Assembly (NCBI GenBank): GCA_009786025.1
Contig: WQUA01000023.1
Coordinates: forward strand, 1-39,626
Source: Pseudomonadota bacterium
Lineage (GTDB): Bacteria > Pseudomonadota > Gammaproteobacteria > Burkholderiales > Casimicrobiaceae
Length of the DNA stretch: 39,626 nucleotides
Direction: 5' to 3'
Positions 26,467-35,388 of the stretch are shown piece after piece. The notes under the pieces were generated by a model. That model saw nothing but the letters and a program-made list of their open reading frames with translations, was not told the origin of the DNA and made no database searches. Numbering within the stretch: position 1 is the first letter of the stretch; every line of letters starts with the position of its first letter. Position numbers and translations under genes: made by a program.

Positions 26467-27438
26467 CTATCCCCGACACACGCTGGCGTTCACCAACAGC
26501 AGTTCTCTTGCCTGATCGCCGCGCTTGCCCTTGAGTAAAACGTTTTGTCCGGCAACCAACGGTTTCAACATTGCCGCGCCGACATCTTCGGCGCGCGTCA
26601 ACGCAATGCCGTTAGCACTTTGCAGCACGTCGCCCGCGCGCAGGCCGAGCATCGCGGCGTAACCGTTATCGGTGCGCACTGCCAGCCCGCCGCCTTTGGC
26701 TTCCAGCAGCGCGTAAAACACTTCCGGCTGCATCGAAGCGCCTTGCAGCAATTCGGTGTTGAGGCGCACGACAGCGCCCTTGAAGCCGGTTGGGACGCAA
26801 GCGCCAGCAGACGCACTCGCAGACGCACCCGCAGATATGCCAACTACCGCCTTGCCCGCCGCTGGGTTCTCTTCGCGTTTTTCTCCGTTTTTCCCCGTGC
26901 TCTTCTCTTCCGCCCGTAGCAGTATTCGTCGTTCCGCGCCCGAAGATTCGCGCAGAACCATCGCGTTCGGCTCAATCCGGACTAACGTCGCCTTCCCAAC
27001 CGGCTGTGCGGCGACTTCGTCGCCCGCTCGCGCAATATAAACGCCCTGCCCGATCCGGAACACGGCATAGCCCTGCCCTTCGTTTTCCGCAATCAACCCC
27101 AACAAGCGCAGATCACCCTCAAGAACAACATCCCCGGGTTTTCCCGCCGGCGCCATCGGTACGCTGCCAAACAGCGGCGTCGCACGCAACACAGTAGCCG
27201 GCGATTCGACCGCCGCCGGCGTAATACGGACGGGCTTCGGCCCCAAGGCGTACCACACCCACCAGGCGATCGCCACAGCCAGCGCAACAGCGCCCAGCAC
27301 TATCGCCAGCCCGTTCGCAAAAGCCTCCAGCTTTTCACGGAGACGGGTAGCGCGGGAAACAAGGCGGGAGGTCATAGGCAGCGGGTTCGTGGCAAAAACG
27401 TCATTGAAAACAGGGAAGTTCATTCGCATTGTACACAT
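26467..27438 (-). CDS. gspC: GspC-like type II secretion protein with PDZ domain
   Basis: Inner membrane protein with a periplasmic homology region and a PDZ domain, as in GspC, which links the inner membrane platform of type II secretion to the secretin. The membrane segment is GLAIVLGAVALAVAIAWWVWY. The homology region spans PLFGSVP...LRLLGLIAENEGQGYAVFRIG...YIARAGDEV, and the PDZ part is GGLAVRTDNGYAAMLGLRAGDVLQ in pieces around LRAGDVLQSANGIALTRAED. The start is uncertain: 27438 has AAGG nine bases upstream, while 27375 is the closest ATG to the membrane segment. No other gsp gene lies in the window, so the rest of the system must be elsewhere or the protein has another role. It lies 43 bases upstream of tamA. 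Confidence 0.85.
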   Translation of the reverse strand: MCTMRMNFPVFNDVFATNPLPMTSRLVSRATRLREKLEAFANGLAIVLGAVALAVAIAWWVWYALGPKPVRITPAAVESPATVLRATPLFGSVPMAPAGKPGDVVLEGDLRLLGLIAENEGQGYAVFRIGQGVYIARAGDEVAAQPVGKATLVRIEPNAMVLRESSGAERRILLRAEEKSTGKNGEKREENPAAGKAVVGISAGASASASAGACVPTGFKGAVVRLNTELLQGASMQPEVFYALLEAKGGGLAVRTDNGYAAMLGLRAGDVLQSANGIALTRAEDVGAAMLKPLVAGQNVLLKGKRGDQARELLLVNASVCRG

Positions 27439-27519
27439 CCGGCGCAACCTTCGCTCTATCATATACAAAAGCAACCGTTATAATTGTCTAATTCTGCCCA
27501 GTCTTTTTTTCCGACCACC

Positions 27520-27603
27520 ATGAATGTTGCTTCTTTGCAAACTGCCGCTGACCGCGCCCGGAAAAACTGCGTCGTAATCACCCAACATCCGGGAAGCCAA
27601 TGA
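27520..27603 (+). CDS. Possible 27-codon leader ORF overlapping map
   Basis: An ATG at 27520 opens a 27-residue frame (MNVASLQTAADRARKNCVVI and seven more) whose TGA overlaps the map ATG in an ATGA junction. The ORF has no Shine-Dalgarno sequence, while map has its own GGGAAG. It could be a leader peptide coupled to map, a remnant, or chance. Confidence 0.25.
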   Translation: MNVASLQTAADRARKNCVVITQHPGSQ

Positions 27604-28397
27604 CCGTTACGATCAAAACCGCCGATGAGATCGCCGCAATGCGGGTTGCCTGCCGACTCGCGTCGGAAGTGCTCGACTATATCGTGCCTTACGTCAAGGC
27701 TGGCGTGACGACCGCCGAACTCAATCGCCTGTGCCACGATTATCAGGTCAACGTTCTGGGCGTCATTCCGGCGCCGCTCAATTACGCGCCGCCCGGGCAC
27801 GCGCCTTACCCGGCGTCGGTGTGCATTTCGCTCAACCACGTCGTCTGCCACGGCATCCCCGGCCCGAAGAGGCTGAAAGCGGGCGATATTCTGAATATCG
27901 ACGTCACCGTGATCAAAGACGGTTTCTACGGTGATTCGAGCCGGATGTATTGCGTCGGCACACCGTCGATTTTAGCCAAGCGCCTGGTTGACATCACTTA
28001 TCAGGCAATGTGGCGCGGCATCCGCGTAGTGCGCCCCGGCGCACACTTGGGCGACATCGGCCACGCCATTCAGCGTTTCGCCGAAGCGCACCATTTTTCG
28101 GTCGTGCGCGAGTTCTGCGGACACGGCATCGGCCGTCAATTCCACGAAGACCCGCAAATCCTGCACTATGGACACCCTGGCACCGGCCTCGAATTGCAGG
28201 AAGGCATGATCTTCACCATCGAGCCAATGATCAACGCTGGGCGCCATCACTTACGCCTGCTGGCCGACGGTTGGACCGCCGTCACCGCTGATCATTCGCT
28301 GTCGGCGCAATGGGAGCACACCGTGCTCGTCACCGCCGACGGCGTCGAAGTGCTCACCGTCTCCTCCGGGTCGCCAGCGCCGCCGCCTGTTTCTTAG
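27600..28397 (+). CDS. map: Methionine aminopeptidase, type I
   Basis: Removes the initiator methionine from nascent proteins. The 265 residues show the type I fold with metal ligands in NIDVTVIKDGFYGDSSRMY (two aspartates), CGHGIGRQFHEDP (histidine), FTIEPMINAG (glutamate) and WEHTVLVT (glutamate). Substrate-pocket SVCISLNHVVCHGIP is also present. The C-terminus has a short proline- and serine-rich tail. GGGAAG precedes the ATG. The gene stands between the divergent gspC-like gene and glnD, which follows on the same strand after 137 bases, as in many proteobacteria where map and glnD are neighbours. Confidence 0.96.
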   Translation: MTVTIKTADEIAAMRVACRLASEVLDYIVPYVKAGVTTAELNRLCHDYQVNVLGVIPAPLNYAPPGHAPYPASVCISLNHVVCHGIPGPKRLKAGDILNIDVTVIKDGFYGDSSRMYCVGTPSILAKRLVDITYQAMWRGIRVVRPGAHLGDIGHAIQRFAEAHHFSVVREFCGHGIGRQFHEDPQILHYGHPGTGLELQEGMIFTIEPMINAGRHHLRLLADGWTAVTADHSLSAQWEHTVLVTADGVEVLTVSSGSPAPPPVS

Positions 28398-28534
28398 ATC
28401 GTTTTCGGTTTGAGTGGATATTCCAGTGAAGATACGCCACACTTTGTGCCCTCTTTTGAAAGGGGGTATCCGCCAGAGATGGGCGGGGGTTTGTCGGGGC
28501 TTCCTCTCCCGTGAGGAGAGAGGGTAAAAGGCGT

Positions 28535-31105
28535 ATGCTGACGCCGGAACAACTGGCCGCGCACAAAACAGCGTTAAACGATGCTCGCCACGCTTTACGC
28601 GACGCTTTCATGGCGCGCCCCGATACTTCGCTGCTGCTTCGTCGACACAGCGCGCTCATCGACCGCTTGCTGCGCGCGTTGTGGCGTTCCTTGGCGCCCT
28701 CATTGCCCGCTGCCGTTACCCGTCACAGTACATTGATCGCTACCGGCGGCTACGGACGCGGCGCGCTGTTTCCTTACTCCGACATCGACATTGCCGTCAT
28801 TCTTCCGGCACCGCCCGATGAAGCAATCCGTACCGCCCTCGCCCACTTTGAAACCATGTTGTGGGATGCCGGGCTTGCCGTCGGTTACGCCGTGCGCACA
28901 CTCGATGAACTGCGTGCTATCGACGCGCTCGACATCACCGTACAAACCGCATTGATCGAACACCGCTATCTTGCCGGTTCGCAGTCGTTATACCATCGCT
29001 TTGAAGAAACGCTGACGGCGCGACTGACCTTCTCGCATTTTTTTGAGGCCAAGCGCTTTGAACAGGAACAACGTCACCTGAAATACCGCGACGTACTCTA
29101 CAACCTTGAACCGAACCTGAAAGAAAGCCCCGGCGGCCTGCGCGATGTGCATATACTGCGCTGGCTGACGCGCGCCGCCGGTTTCGGCTTCCGCTGGAAG
29201 CAGATCATCGACCACGGCCTGCTCACCGCCGCCGAAGCGCACGCACTGCAACAACAGGAACATTGGCTCAACACTCTGCGCGTCCGGCTGCATTACTTGG
29301 CGGGCAATGCTGAAGAGCAGTTATGCTTTGATCACCAAACCGCGCTCGCCGAACAAATGCACATCGCCGGCAAAGGGTCACGTCGCCCCGGTGAAATCCT
29401 GATGCAACGCTATTACCGCGCCGCGCAGACCATCCGCTGTCTCAACACGCTGCTGTTACAAGTTCTCGAAGAGCGTTTCGCGTCGCCTCCGAAAGCCAGG
29501 CCGCTCGACGCTTACTTTACGCAACGCGGCGATCTGCTCGACATCGACGACCCGCATCGATTGACGCACACGCCGTCGGTTTTATTCGACACTTTTCTGC
29601 ACTGGCAGCGCAATCCTGAAATTGTCGGCCTGTCGTCCCGTACTTTGCGTGCGCTGAACAATGCCCGCTCTCAGATTAACCGCGCCTTTCGCATCGATCC
29701 GGCCAACCGCGCCAAGTTTATTGAAATCTTCCGGGCGTCGCGTGGTGTTCTGCACGCACTACGATTAATGAATCTCTACGGTCTGCTCGGTCAATATTTA
29801 CCACCATTCGGCCGCATCGTCGGCCAAATGCAGCATGACCTCTTTCATGTTTACGCTGTCGATGAACACACCCTGATGACAGTGCGCAATCTGCGGCGTT
29901 TCAAAGACGGCAATTACGCCTACGAATACCCGCTGTGCTCACGCTTGATGAACGACTTCGCGCACCCCGAAGTTCTGTACCTGGCTGCCTTGTTTCACGA
30001 CATCGCCAAGGGCCGTGGCGGCGATCACGCGCTGCGCGGCAGCTTCGTTGCCCGTCGTTTCTGCGCGCAACATCCGGTCCCCAAAAGTGATGCGGCGTTG
30101 ATCGTCTGGCTGGTGCGCGAGCATCTGTTCATGTCGCTCGTCGCCCAGAAGGAAGACATTTCCGACCCGGCCATCGTCGCCCGTTTTGCGCGACGTATTG
30201 GCTCGGAGCGCCGTTTGATCGCGCTGTATCTGATGACCATCGCCGACATTCGCGCTACCGGCCCCAAAGTGTGGAATCCATGGAAAGCACAGTTGCTCGA
30301 AACCCTTTTTCTTACCGCCCGCGCCTATTTGCGCAAGCGCGGCAGCGACGACGCCGATTCGATTGCACAAAAGCAACATGGCGCTCGCGAACAACTGCAA
30401 GCACGCGGGTTGGAGGAGCCATCTGCCCTATGGCAGGCTCTTGATACGGTCTATTTTCAACGTCATAGCATCGACGACATGTGCTGGCACGCAGTCGAAC
30501 TGTGTGATTGCTTTGACGCGGAAAGGCCCATCGTGCGCGTTCAACCGTTACCGAAAAACATCGGCCTGAAAATCATGGTCTATCTGCGTGACCGCCCCGG
30601 TCTGTTCGCACAACTGTGCCATTTTTTCGGGCGCTCTCATTTAAGCATTCTCGACGCGCGCATCCATACCACACGCCGCGGTTATGCACTCGATACCTTC
30701 ACCGTTCACGCCATCGATCCACGTTATCTCGATGCCGCCACGCATCCGGCGCTTGAGGCGTCGTTAGGCTGTTTCCTGCAACAGCCGCCGCCGCCGGCGC
30801 CATTGCCAATGGGAAAAAAGAACCGCCGATTGCAACATTTTCCTCTGCCGCCGCACATTCACATCACTGCCGACGATGACCAGCGCCGTTACTTGCTTGA
30901 AGTTATCGCCGGCGATCGCACCGGCCTGCTCGCCCATCTGGCACACACCCTCGCCAACGCCAACGTCAACGTCGAAAGCGCCCGCATCAACACCCTCGGC
31001 GAGCGCGTCGAAGACGTTTTCGTGATTTCCGGCGAAAGACTGGAAAACCCGGCTCAGCGTGTCGCGCTGGAAGCCGAGTTGCAAAAAGTGCTGCTTGCGC
31101 CCTGA
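28535..31105 (+). CDS. glnD: Bifunctional [protein-PII] uridylyltransferase/uridylyl-removing enzyme
   Basis: Nitrogen sensor that uridylylates PII proteins when glutamine is low and removes UMP when it is high. The nucleotidyltransferase motif is GGYGRGALFPYSDIDIAVIL, with the DxD pair; the usual GRGEL is GRGAL here. The HD domain has LYLAALFHDIAKGRGGDH. Two ACT domains lie at the end: VYLRDRPGLFAQLCHFFGR and AGDRTGLLAHLAHTLANANV. I start it at the ATG at 28535, with AAGG just upstream, giving 856 residues, the normal length; an in-frame ATG eight codons earlier is less likely. A nine-base-pair hairpin surrounds the stop codon. Confidence 0.95.
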   Translation: MLTPEQLAAHKTALNDARHALRDAFMARPDTSLLLRRHSALIDRLLRALWRSLAPSLPAAVTRHSTLIATGGYGRGALFPYSDIDIAVILPAPPDEAIRTALAHFETMLWDAGLAVGYAVRTLDELRAIDALDITVQTALIEHRYLAGSQSLYHRFEETLTARLTFSHFFEAKRFEQEQRHLKYRDVLYNLEPNLKESPGGLRDVHILRWLTRAAGFGFRWKQIIDHGLLTAAEAHALQQQEHWLNTLRVRLHYLAGNAEEQLCFDHQTALAEQMHIAGKGSRRPGEILMQRYYRAAQTIRCLNTLLLQVLEERFASPPKARPLDAYFTQRGDLLDIDDPHRLTHTPSVLFDTFLHWQRNPEIVGLSSRTLRALNNARSQINRAFRIDPANRAKFIEIFRASRGVLHALRLMNLYGLLGQYLPPFGRIVGQMQHDLFHVYAVDEHTLMTVRNLRRFKDGNYAYEYPLCSRLMNDFAHPEVLYLAALFHDIAKGRGGDHALRGSFVARRFCAQHPVPKSDAALIVWLVREHLFMSLVAQKEDISDPAIVARFARRIGSERRLIALYLMTIADIRATGPKVWNPWKAQLLETLFLTARAYLRKRGSDDADSIAQKQHGAREQLQARGLEEPSALWQALDTVYFQRHSIDDMCWHAVELCDCFDAERPIVRVQPLPKNIGLKIMVYLRDRPGLFAQLCHFFGRSHLSILDARIHTTRRGYALDTFTVHAIDPRYLDAATHPALEASLGCFLQQPPPPAPLPMGKKNRRLQHFPLPPHIHITADDDQRRYLLEVIAGDRTGLLAHLAHTLANANVNVESARINTLGERVEDVFVISGERLENPAQRVALEAELQKVLLAP

Positions 31106-31116
31106 ACGGGCGCAAG
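31094..31116. other. Hairpin across the glnD stop codon
   Basis: CTTGCGCCC (31094-31102) and GGGCGCAAG (31108-31116) form a perfect nine-base-pair stem with a five-base loop that contains the TGA stop. No T-run follows, so it is more likely an RNA-stability or translation-end structure than an intrinsic terminator. Confidence 0.5.
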
Positions 31117-31147
31117 TCCGTATGAAACCGATCCGAATTTTGTCCCT

Positions 31148-31648
31148 TCAAAACGTCCCGAGGTAATCCGCTTTACCAATCGACACGCCGTTGTGGCGCA
31201 AAATGTTATACGCGGTAGTAATGTGAAAATAAATATTCGGCAATGCATGCCGCAATAAAAAGGTTTCGCCGCGCATCGGCTTGTCTCTGCGCGGCAAAAG
31301 AATCTCACGGCTTTCGCTGCCAGCAAAACCCGCCGCCTTGACCGCCTTCAGATATGCGACGGTCTTGGCAATACGATTCTGCAATTCGACAAAACTGGTT
31401 TCGCAGTCCTCAAAACTCGGCGACTCCTGTCCGGTTAGGCGCGCCGCGCAGCTCTTGGTCATATCGCTGACCAGTTGCACCTGACGCACCAATGGAAACA
31501 TGTCAGGAAACAGCCGCGCTTCCAGCAACACGCTTTCCTTGATCTTGCGTTCAGCGCAAAACGCTACGGCCTTGTCGAGCAGGTGTGACAAATTGTTCAG
31601 TACGCAAATGTTGCTTTCTACGGCCAGTTGGTAATACGAAATATTCAT
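31148..31648 (-). CDS. DUF1993 family protein
   Basis: A 166-residue protein of the DUF1993 family, with a DinB-like four-helix bundle. The pattern ESVLLEARLFPDMFPLVRQVQLVSDM early and LPNIYFHITTAYNILRHNGV with C-terminal GKADYLG are typical. I start it at the ATG at 31648 because AGGAG lies seven bases upstream; a longer frame to 31747 has no such support. Function is unknown. It lies convergent to glnD and divergent from ettA. Confidence 0.87.
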   Translation of the reverse strand: MNISYYQLAVESNICVLNNLSHLLDKAVAFCAERKIKESVLLEARLFPDMFPLVRQVQLVSDMTKSCAARLTGQESPSFEDCETSFVELQNRIAKTVAYLKAVKAAGFAGSESREILLPRRDKPMRGETFLLRHALPNIYFHITTAYNILRHNGVSIGKADYLGTF

Positions 31649-31817
31649 GGTGCCAGCTCCTGTCAGCATTGGTTTAAAGATTTTATGATATGCCTGGTTT
31701 GCCCGCCTGTGAAGCGATAAAGCGTTTTCCTCCGTAACATGCGACAATAATGCCCTCGTCGGTGGTCGGCGGGGAATACACCTCCGAATGACTTGTCAAC
31801 AGAACAAAGTAAGACCC

Positions 31818-33482
31818 ATGGCTCAATACGTCTATACCATGAACCGTGTCAGCAAGACCGTGCCACCGAAACGGCAGATCTTGAAAGACATTTCGCTCTC
31901 CTTTTTTCCGGGCGCCAAAATCGGCGTGCTCGGTCTCAACGGCGCCGGCAAATCGACGCTGCTGAAAATCATGGCCGGGATCGACAAGGAGATCGACGGC
32001 GAAGCCGTCCCGATGCCGGGTCTGAGTATCGGCTATCTGCCGCAGGAACCGCAACTCGATCCGCAGCAAACCGTTCGTCAGGCAGTGGAGGAAGGTATCG
32101 GCGGCGTGTTGGCGGCGCAGAAGCGGCTGGAAGAAGTGTATGCCGAATACGCCGAGCCCGATGCTGATTTCGACAAGCTCGCTGCCGAGCAAGCCGAGTT
32201 GGAAGCGATCATCGCTGCCGGTAGCGGCGACAGCGCCGAAGCGCAACTGGAAATCGCCGCCGACGCTTTGCGTTTGCCGCCTTGGGAAGCCTCCATCGCG
32301 CAACTGTCAGGCGGTGAGAAACGCCGCGTCGCGCTGTGCCGTTTGCTCTTGTCGAAGCCGGACATGCTGCTGCTCGATGAGCCGACCAACCATCTCGACG
32401 CCGAATCGGTCGAATGGCTCGAACAGTTCCTCTACCGCTTTCCCGGTACGGTTGTCGCCATCACGCACGACCGTTACTTCCTCGACAACGCCGCCGAGTG
32501 GATTCTTGAACTCGATCGCGGTTACGGTATCCCCTGGAAGGGCAATTACAGCAGTTGGCTTGACCAGAAAGAACAGCGGTTGGAGCAGGAGCAGAAAGCC
32601 GAGGACGCCCGCACCCGTGCGATGAAAAAAGAACTGGAATGGGTGCGGCAAAATCCGAAAGGCCGTCAGGCAAAAAGTAAAGCGCGCTTGACGCGCTTCG
32701 AGGAGTTGTCCGATCACGAACATCAAAAGCGCAACGAGACCAACGAAATTTTCATTCCGGTCGCCGAACGGCTGGGCAAGGAAGTCATCGAATTCAAAAA
32801 CGTTTCTAAAAGCTTCGGCGATCGCGTTCTGATCGACAACCTCAGCTTCAAAGTGCCGCCTGGCGCTATCGTCGGTGTTATTGGTCCAAACGGCGCCGGT
32901 AAATCCACCCTGTTCAAACTCATCACCGGCAAAGAGCAACCCGACAGCGGCAGCATCGCCATCGGCCACACCGTCGCGTTGTCCACCGTTGATCAAACCC
33001 GCGAAGCGCTGGAAGGCGACAAAACCGTCTGGGAAGATGTCTCCGGCGGATTGGATCTGCTCACCGTCGGCAAATTCGTTTTGTCGAGCCGCGCTTATCT
33101 GGGACGTTTCAATTTCAAAGGCAACGATCAACAGAAGCCGGTGAAAAACCTGTCCGGTGGCGAGCGCGGTCGTCTGCATCTGGCAAAGATGTTGGCCAAA
33201 GGCGGCAACGTGTTATTGCTCGACGAACCGTCCAACGACCTCGACGTCGAAACCCTGCGCGCGCTCGAAGATGCGTTGCTCGAATTCGCCGGTTCGGTGA
33301 TGGTGATCAGCCACGACCGCTGGTTCCTCGACCGCATCTGCACGCACATTCTCGCCGCCGAAGGCGACAGCCAATGGGTTTTCTTCGACGGCAACTATCA
33401 TGAATACGAAGCCGACAAAATCAAGCGATTGGGCGAAGAAGGCGCACGACCGAAACGGGTACGGTTCAAAGGACTGAAGTAG
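31818..33482 (+). CDS. ettA: Energy-dependent translational throttle protein EttA (ABC-F)
   Basis: Cytoplasmic ABC-F ATPase of 554 residues that binds the ribosomal E site and gates the first elongation step according to ATP/ADP. There are two ABC domains: Walker A LGLNGAGKSTLLK and IGPNGAGKSTLFK, signatures QLSGGEKRRVALCR and NLSGGERGRLHLAK, and Walker B LLLDEPTNHLDAESVEW and LLLDEPSNDLDVETLRA. The arm and the charged P-site interaction linker (RLEQEQKAEDARTRAMKKEL) are present. The N-terminus MAQYVYTMNRVSKTVPPKRQ and length match E. coli EttA (555), so I choose the ATG at 31818 rather than one ten codons upstream. Confidence 0.96.
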   Translation: MAQYVYTMNRVSKTVPPKRQILKDISLSFFPGAKIGVLGLNGAGKSTLLKIMAGIDKEIDGEAVPMPGLSIGYLPQEPQLDPQQTVRQAVEEGIGGVLAAQKRLEEVYAEYAEPDADFDKLAAEQAELEAIIAAGSGDSAEAQLEIAADALRLPPWEASIAQLSGGEKRRVALCRLLLSKPDMLLLDEPTNHLDAESVEWLEQFLYRFPGTVVAITHDRYFLDNAAEWILELDRGYGIPWKGNYSSWLDQKEQRLEQEQKAEDARTRAMKKELEWVRQNPKGRQAKSKARLTRFEELSDHEHQKRNETNEIFIPVAERLGKEVIEFKNVSKSFGDRVLIDNLSFKVPPGAIVGVIGPNGAGKSTLFKLITGKEQPDSGSIAIGHTVALSTVDQTREALEGDKTVWEDVSGGLDLLTVGKFVLSSRAYLGRFNFKGNDQQKPVKNLSGGERGRLHLAKMLAKGGNVLLLDEPSNDLDVETLRALEDALLEFAGSVMVISHDRWFLDRICTHILAAEGDSQWVFFDGNYHEYEADKIKRLGEEGARPKRVRFKGLK

Positions 33483-33517
33483 TCGGTATAGTGTCTATTT
33501 CTGGGGTGGAGACAATC

Positions 33518-34555
33518 ATGGAACATTGGATTGACGGAGCGGCGAAGAAGTTTGACCCTGACGGTATCGACAGGAAAATTCAAGGCGGTGCATCGGTCTC
33601 CCTCCAGTTTCCCGGACTTGACCATTACAACAACGACACGACGCTCCGCCAACTCGATCAGCTCTGCGCCAAACATGGCGAACGTCTGCGCCTGCGGTTT
33701 TATTGGCATGATTCCGATAAACCATTCGATTTCAAGGTGCTCCTGAAAATTCCTCACTTGACGTCTCTCTGCGTGGATTGCATGGAAAGCACCGAGAACA
33801 CTCATGCGCTGAAGGAACTGAAAAATCTCAGAAATCTGGAACTGGGTATTGAATTAAAAGAACCAGAAATACTGAAATTTCTGAACTCCAGGGATCTGAC
33901 AAGCCTGATGCTTGGTGGAAAAAACAAATCCTTGGATCTGAAATATCTTGGACATTTTGAAGGCCTGAGAAAACTCTCGCTTGGCGGACATCAAAAAAAC
34001 ATTGAGGCTGTGGGTGAGTTGGCCAAGCTCGAATCTTTATCTCTGGTACCAACCGGAAAGGCGCCCGTTTCTTTTGTGAATCACTTGAAGCGGCTGAGGC
34101 ATCTGGAATTTGTTGGTGGCAGCAAGGAAAATATCGATGAAATCGAGGTTAACGCCATCGAGCACCTTGAAATCCATTTTGTGCGCGGCTTTAATGATGT
34201 CGGCGATGCGTCAAGATTTCATCATCTGAAGCAGCTTCACATTTCGGATAATATCCGGCTTGCCGGGATCAGATTTGGCAAGGAACTTCCATTTCTGGAA
34301 GTTATAACGATAAAAAACTGCAAAACCCTGGGTTTTATCGAAGGCTTTGAGAAGTTACCGTCTTTGAAGCATGTCTGGATTTGGCGAACGAACCTCGATT
34401 TCAATAACATCAACCATAAACTGCCGGCCTCATTAAAGAATTTTTCGTTTTTCACGTCGAGCAAAAAAGAGAATGATAGGATAAATTCGGAACTTCGCAT
34501 GAAAGGGTACAACGCCTACTCCGCCAAAGAAGCGCTGTCGATCTTTCATTTGTGA
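33518..34555 (+). CDS. Leucine-rich-repeat hypothetical protein
   Basis: A 345-residue protein without signal peptide. From about residue 85 onward it has irregular leucine-rich repeats: LKELKNLRNLELGIELKEP, LDLKYLGHFEGLRKLSLGG, LAKLESLSLVPTG, LKRLRHLEFVGG, FHHLKQLHISDN and LPSLKHVWIWRTNLDF. The repeats are spaced about 20-24 residues apart. The N-terminal 80 residues have no recognised domain. The ATG at 33518 has GGAG seven bases upstream; an upstream GTG at 33491 is possible. Codon use is more AT-rich than in the neighbouring core genes, suggesting acquisition. The partner of the repeats is unknown. Confidence 0.8.
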   Translation: MEHWIDGAAKKFDPDGIDRKIQGGASVSLQFPGLDHYNNDTTLRQLDQLCAKHGERLRLRFYWHDSDKPFDFKVLLKIPHLTSLCVDCMESTENTHALKELKNLRNLELGIELKEPEILKFLNSRDLTSLMLGGKNKSLDLKYLGHFEGLRKLSLGGHQKNIEAVGELAKLESLSLVPTGKAPVSFVNHLKRLRHLEFVGGSKENIDEIEVNAIEHLEIHFVRGFNDVGDASRFHHLKQLHISDNIRLAGIRFGKELPFLEVITIKNCKTLGFIEGFEKLPSLKHVWIWRTNLDFNNINHKLPASLKNFSFFTSSKKENDRINSELRMKGYNAYSAKEALSIFHL

Positions 34556-34651
34556 AAAGCGACTGCACGACTTTTCCCGTTCGCGACAACCACTGGGCAA
34601 TCACCATAACGCTCACTACGATTAGCCAACTTAACCGACAAAGCGCGCAAA

Positions 34652-34771
34652 ATGCAAGCCACAGTACATGCGGCAAAGAGCAATCTTTCAAAGCTGATTG
34701 AAGCAGCGTCATCGAGCGAAGAGATCATCATCGCCGAGGAAAAGTTGCCCGTGGCTAAAATGGCTCCTTGA
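34652..34771 (+). pseudogene. Truncated Phd/YefM-type antitoxin remnant
   Basis: A 39-residue frame reads MQATVHAAKSNLSKLIEAAS, then SSEEIIIAEEKLPVAKMAP and stop. This is the N-terminal DNA-binding part of a Phd/YefM antitoxin (compare the family pattern of E-A-K-xx-L-S-x-L-I and E-x-x-I-I-A-x-x-x-x-P-V-A). Such antitoxins are about 75-90 residues, so the toxin-binding tail is missing; after one frameshift the reading continues LIPPDKLERTDDV. No PIN or RelE toxin follows. It is best read as a decayed toxin-antitoxin locus. Confidence 0.6.
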
Positions 34772-34798
34772 TACCGCCCGACAAATTGGAGCGAACCG

Positions 34799-35377
34799 AT
34801 GACGTCACCATCTCCGGCCTCATGCGGGCCTTTCGCCGACACTGCCGTTGCAGCGTTTCCTTCCAGTTTGCGCGCGTTAGCGCAGGACACTGCGCGGAAT
34901 CTTGCCACCAGCGTAGACGATGGCTATCGTAGCCAATCGTACCGGATGAATGTACTGGGCGAGAATGTCCATATTCCTTATCGCCTGCATTTTTTGTCCG
35001 ACGCCATTCCCCGCCAATATCTGAATCAAAGGTCGCTGCTCGCTCGGTGCCTGATGTCACGGAGCACGAACGGTTACTGTCGGCAGATCGCGCTCAGATC
35101 CATCCTTGCGCTCAAAGAAGCCTGGGTCATTCCGTTCATCGCACTCCCGATCGGAGAATACGTCGTGGAAATTGTTCAGGATATTCAATCATCTCTTCCG
35201 TTGCTGGATCGCGACATCTATGCAAACTTCGTTCGTGAAAATCGGCCTGCCATGCAGTTGCTGCGGTCCAGAGCCGCCAGCTATTGGGATTGCTACCATC
35301 GCCGCGCCTATCCTGACAAAAGAGCCTATCCCGGAATGGCAGTGCTCAACCAACTTGAACAATGGGCTGGCGGATGA
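34799..35377 (+). CDS. Conserved hypothetical protein
   Basis: A 192-residue protein whose conserved part starts near MNVLGENVHIPYRLHFLSD (residue 50), continues with EAWVIPFIALPIGEYVVEI, and ends with SRAASYWDCYHRRAYPD and YPGMAVLNQLE. I recall similar uncharacterised betaproteobacterial proteins but no function. The ATG at 34799 has GGAG seven bases upstream; the ATG at 34946 would give only the conserved 143 residues. The first 50 residues are of a different, low-complexity nature and may derive from the decayed antitoxin region just upstream. No signal peptide is visible. Confidence 0.62.
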   Translation: MTSPSPASCGPFADTAVAAFPSSLRALAQDTARNLATSVDDGYRSQSYRMNVLGENVHIPYRLHFLSDAIPRQYLNQRSLLARCLMSRSTNGYCRQIALRSILALKEAWVIPFIALPIGEYVVEIVQDIQSSLPLLDRDIYANFVRENRPAMQLLRSRAASYWDCYHRRAYPDKRAYPGMAVLNQLEQWAGG

Positions 35378-35388
35378 TTGCCGACACT

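Noticed and set aside
34546-34908. Minus-strand frame opposite the antitoxin remnant
   Set aside because: No recognisable domain or ribosome site; the plus strand reads clearly as a Phd-type fragment.
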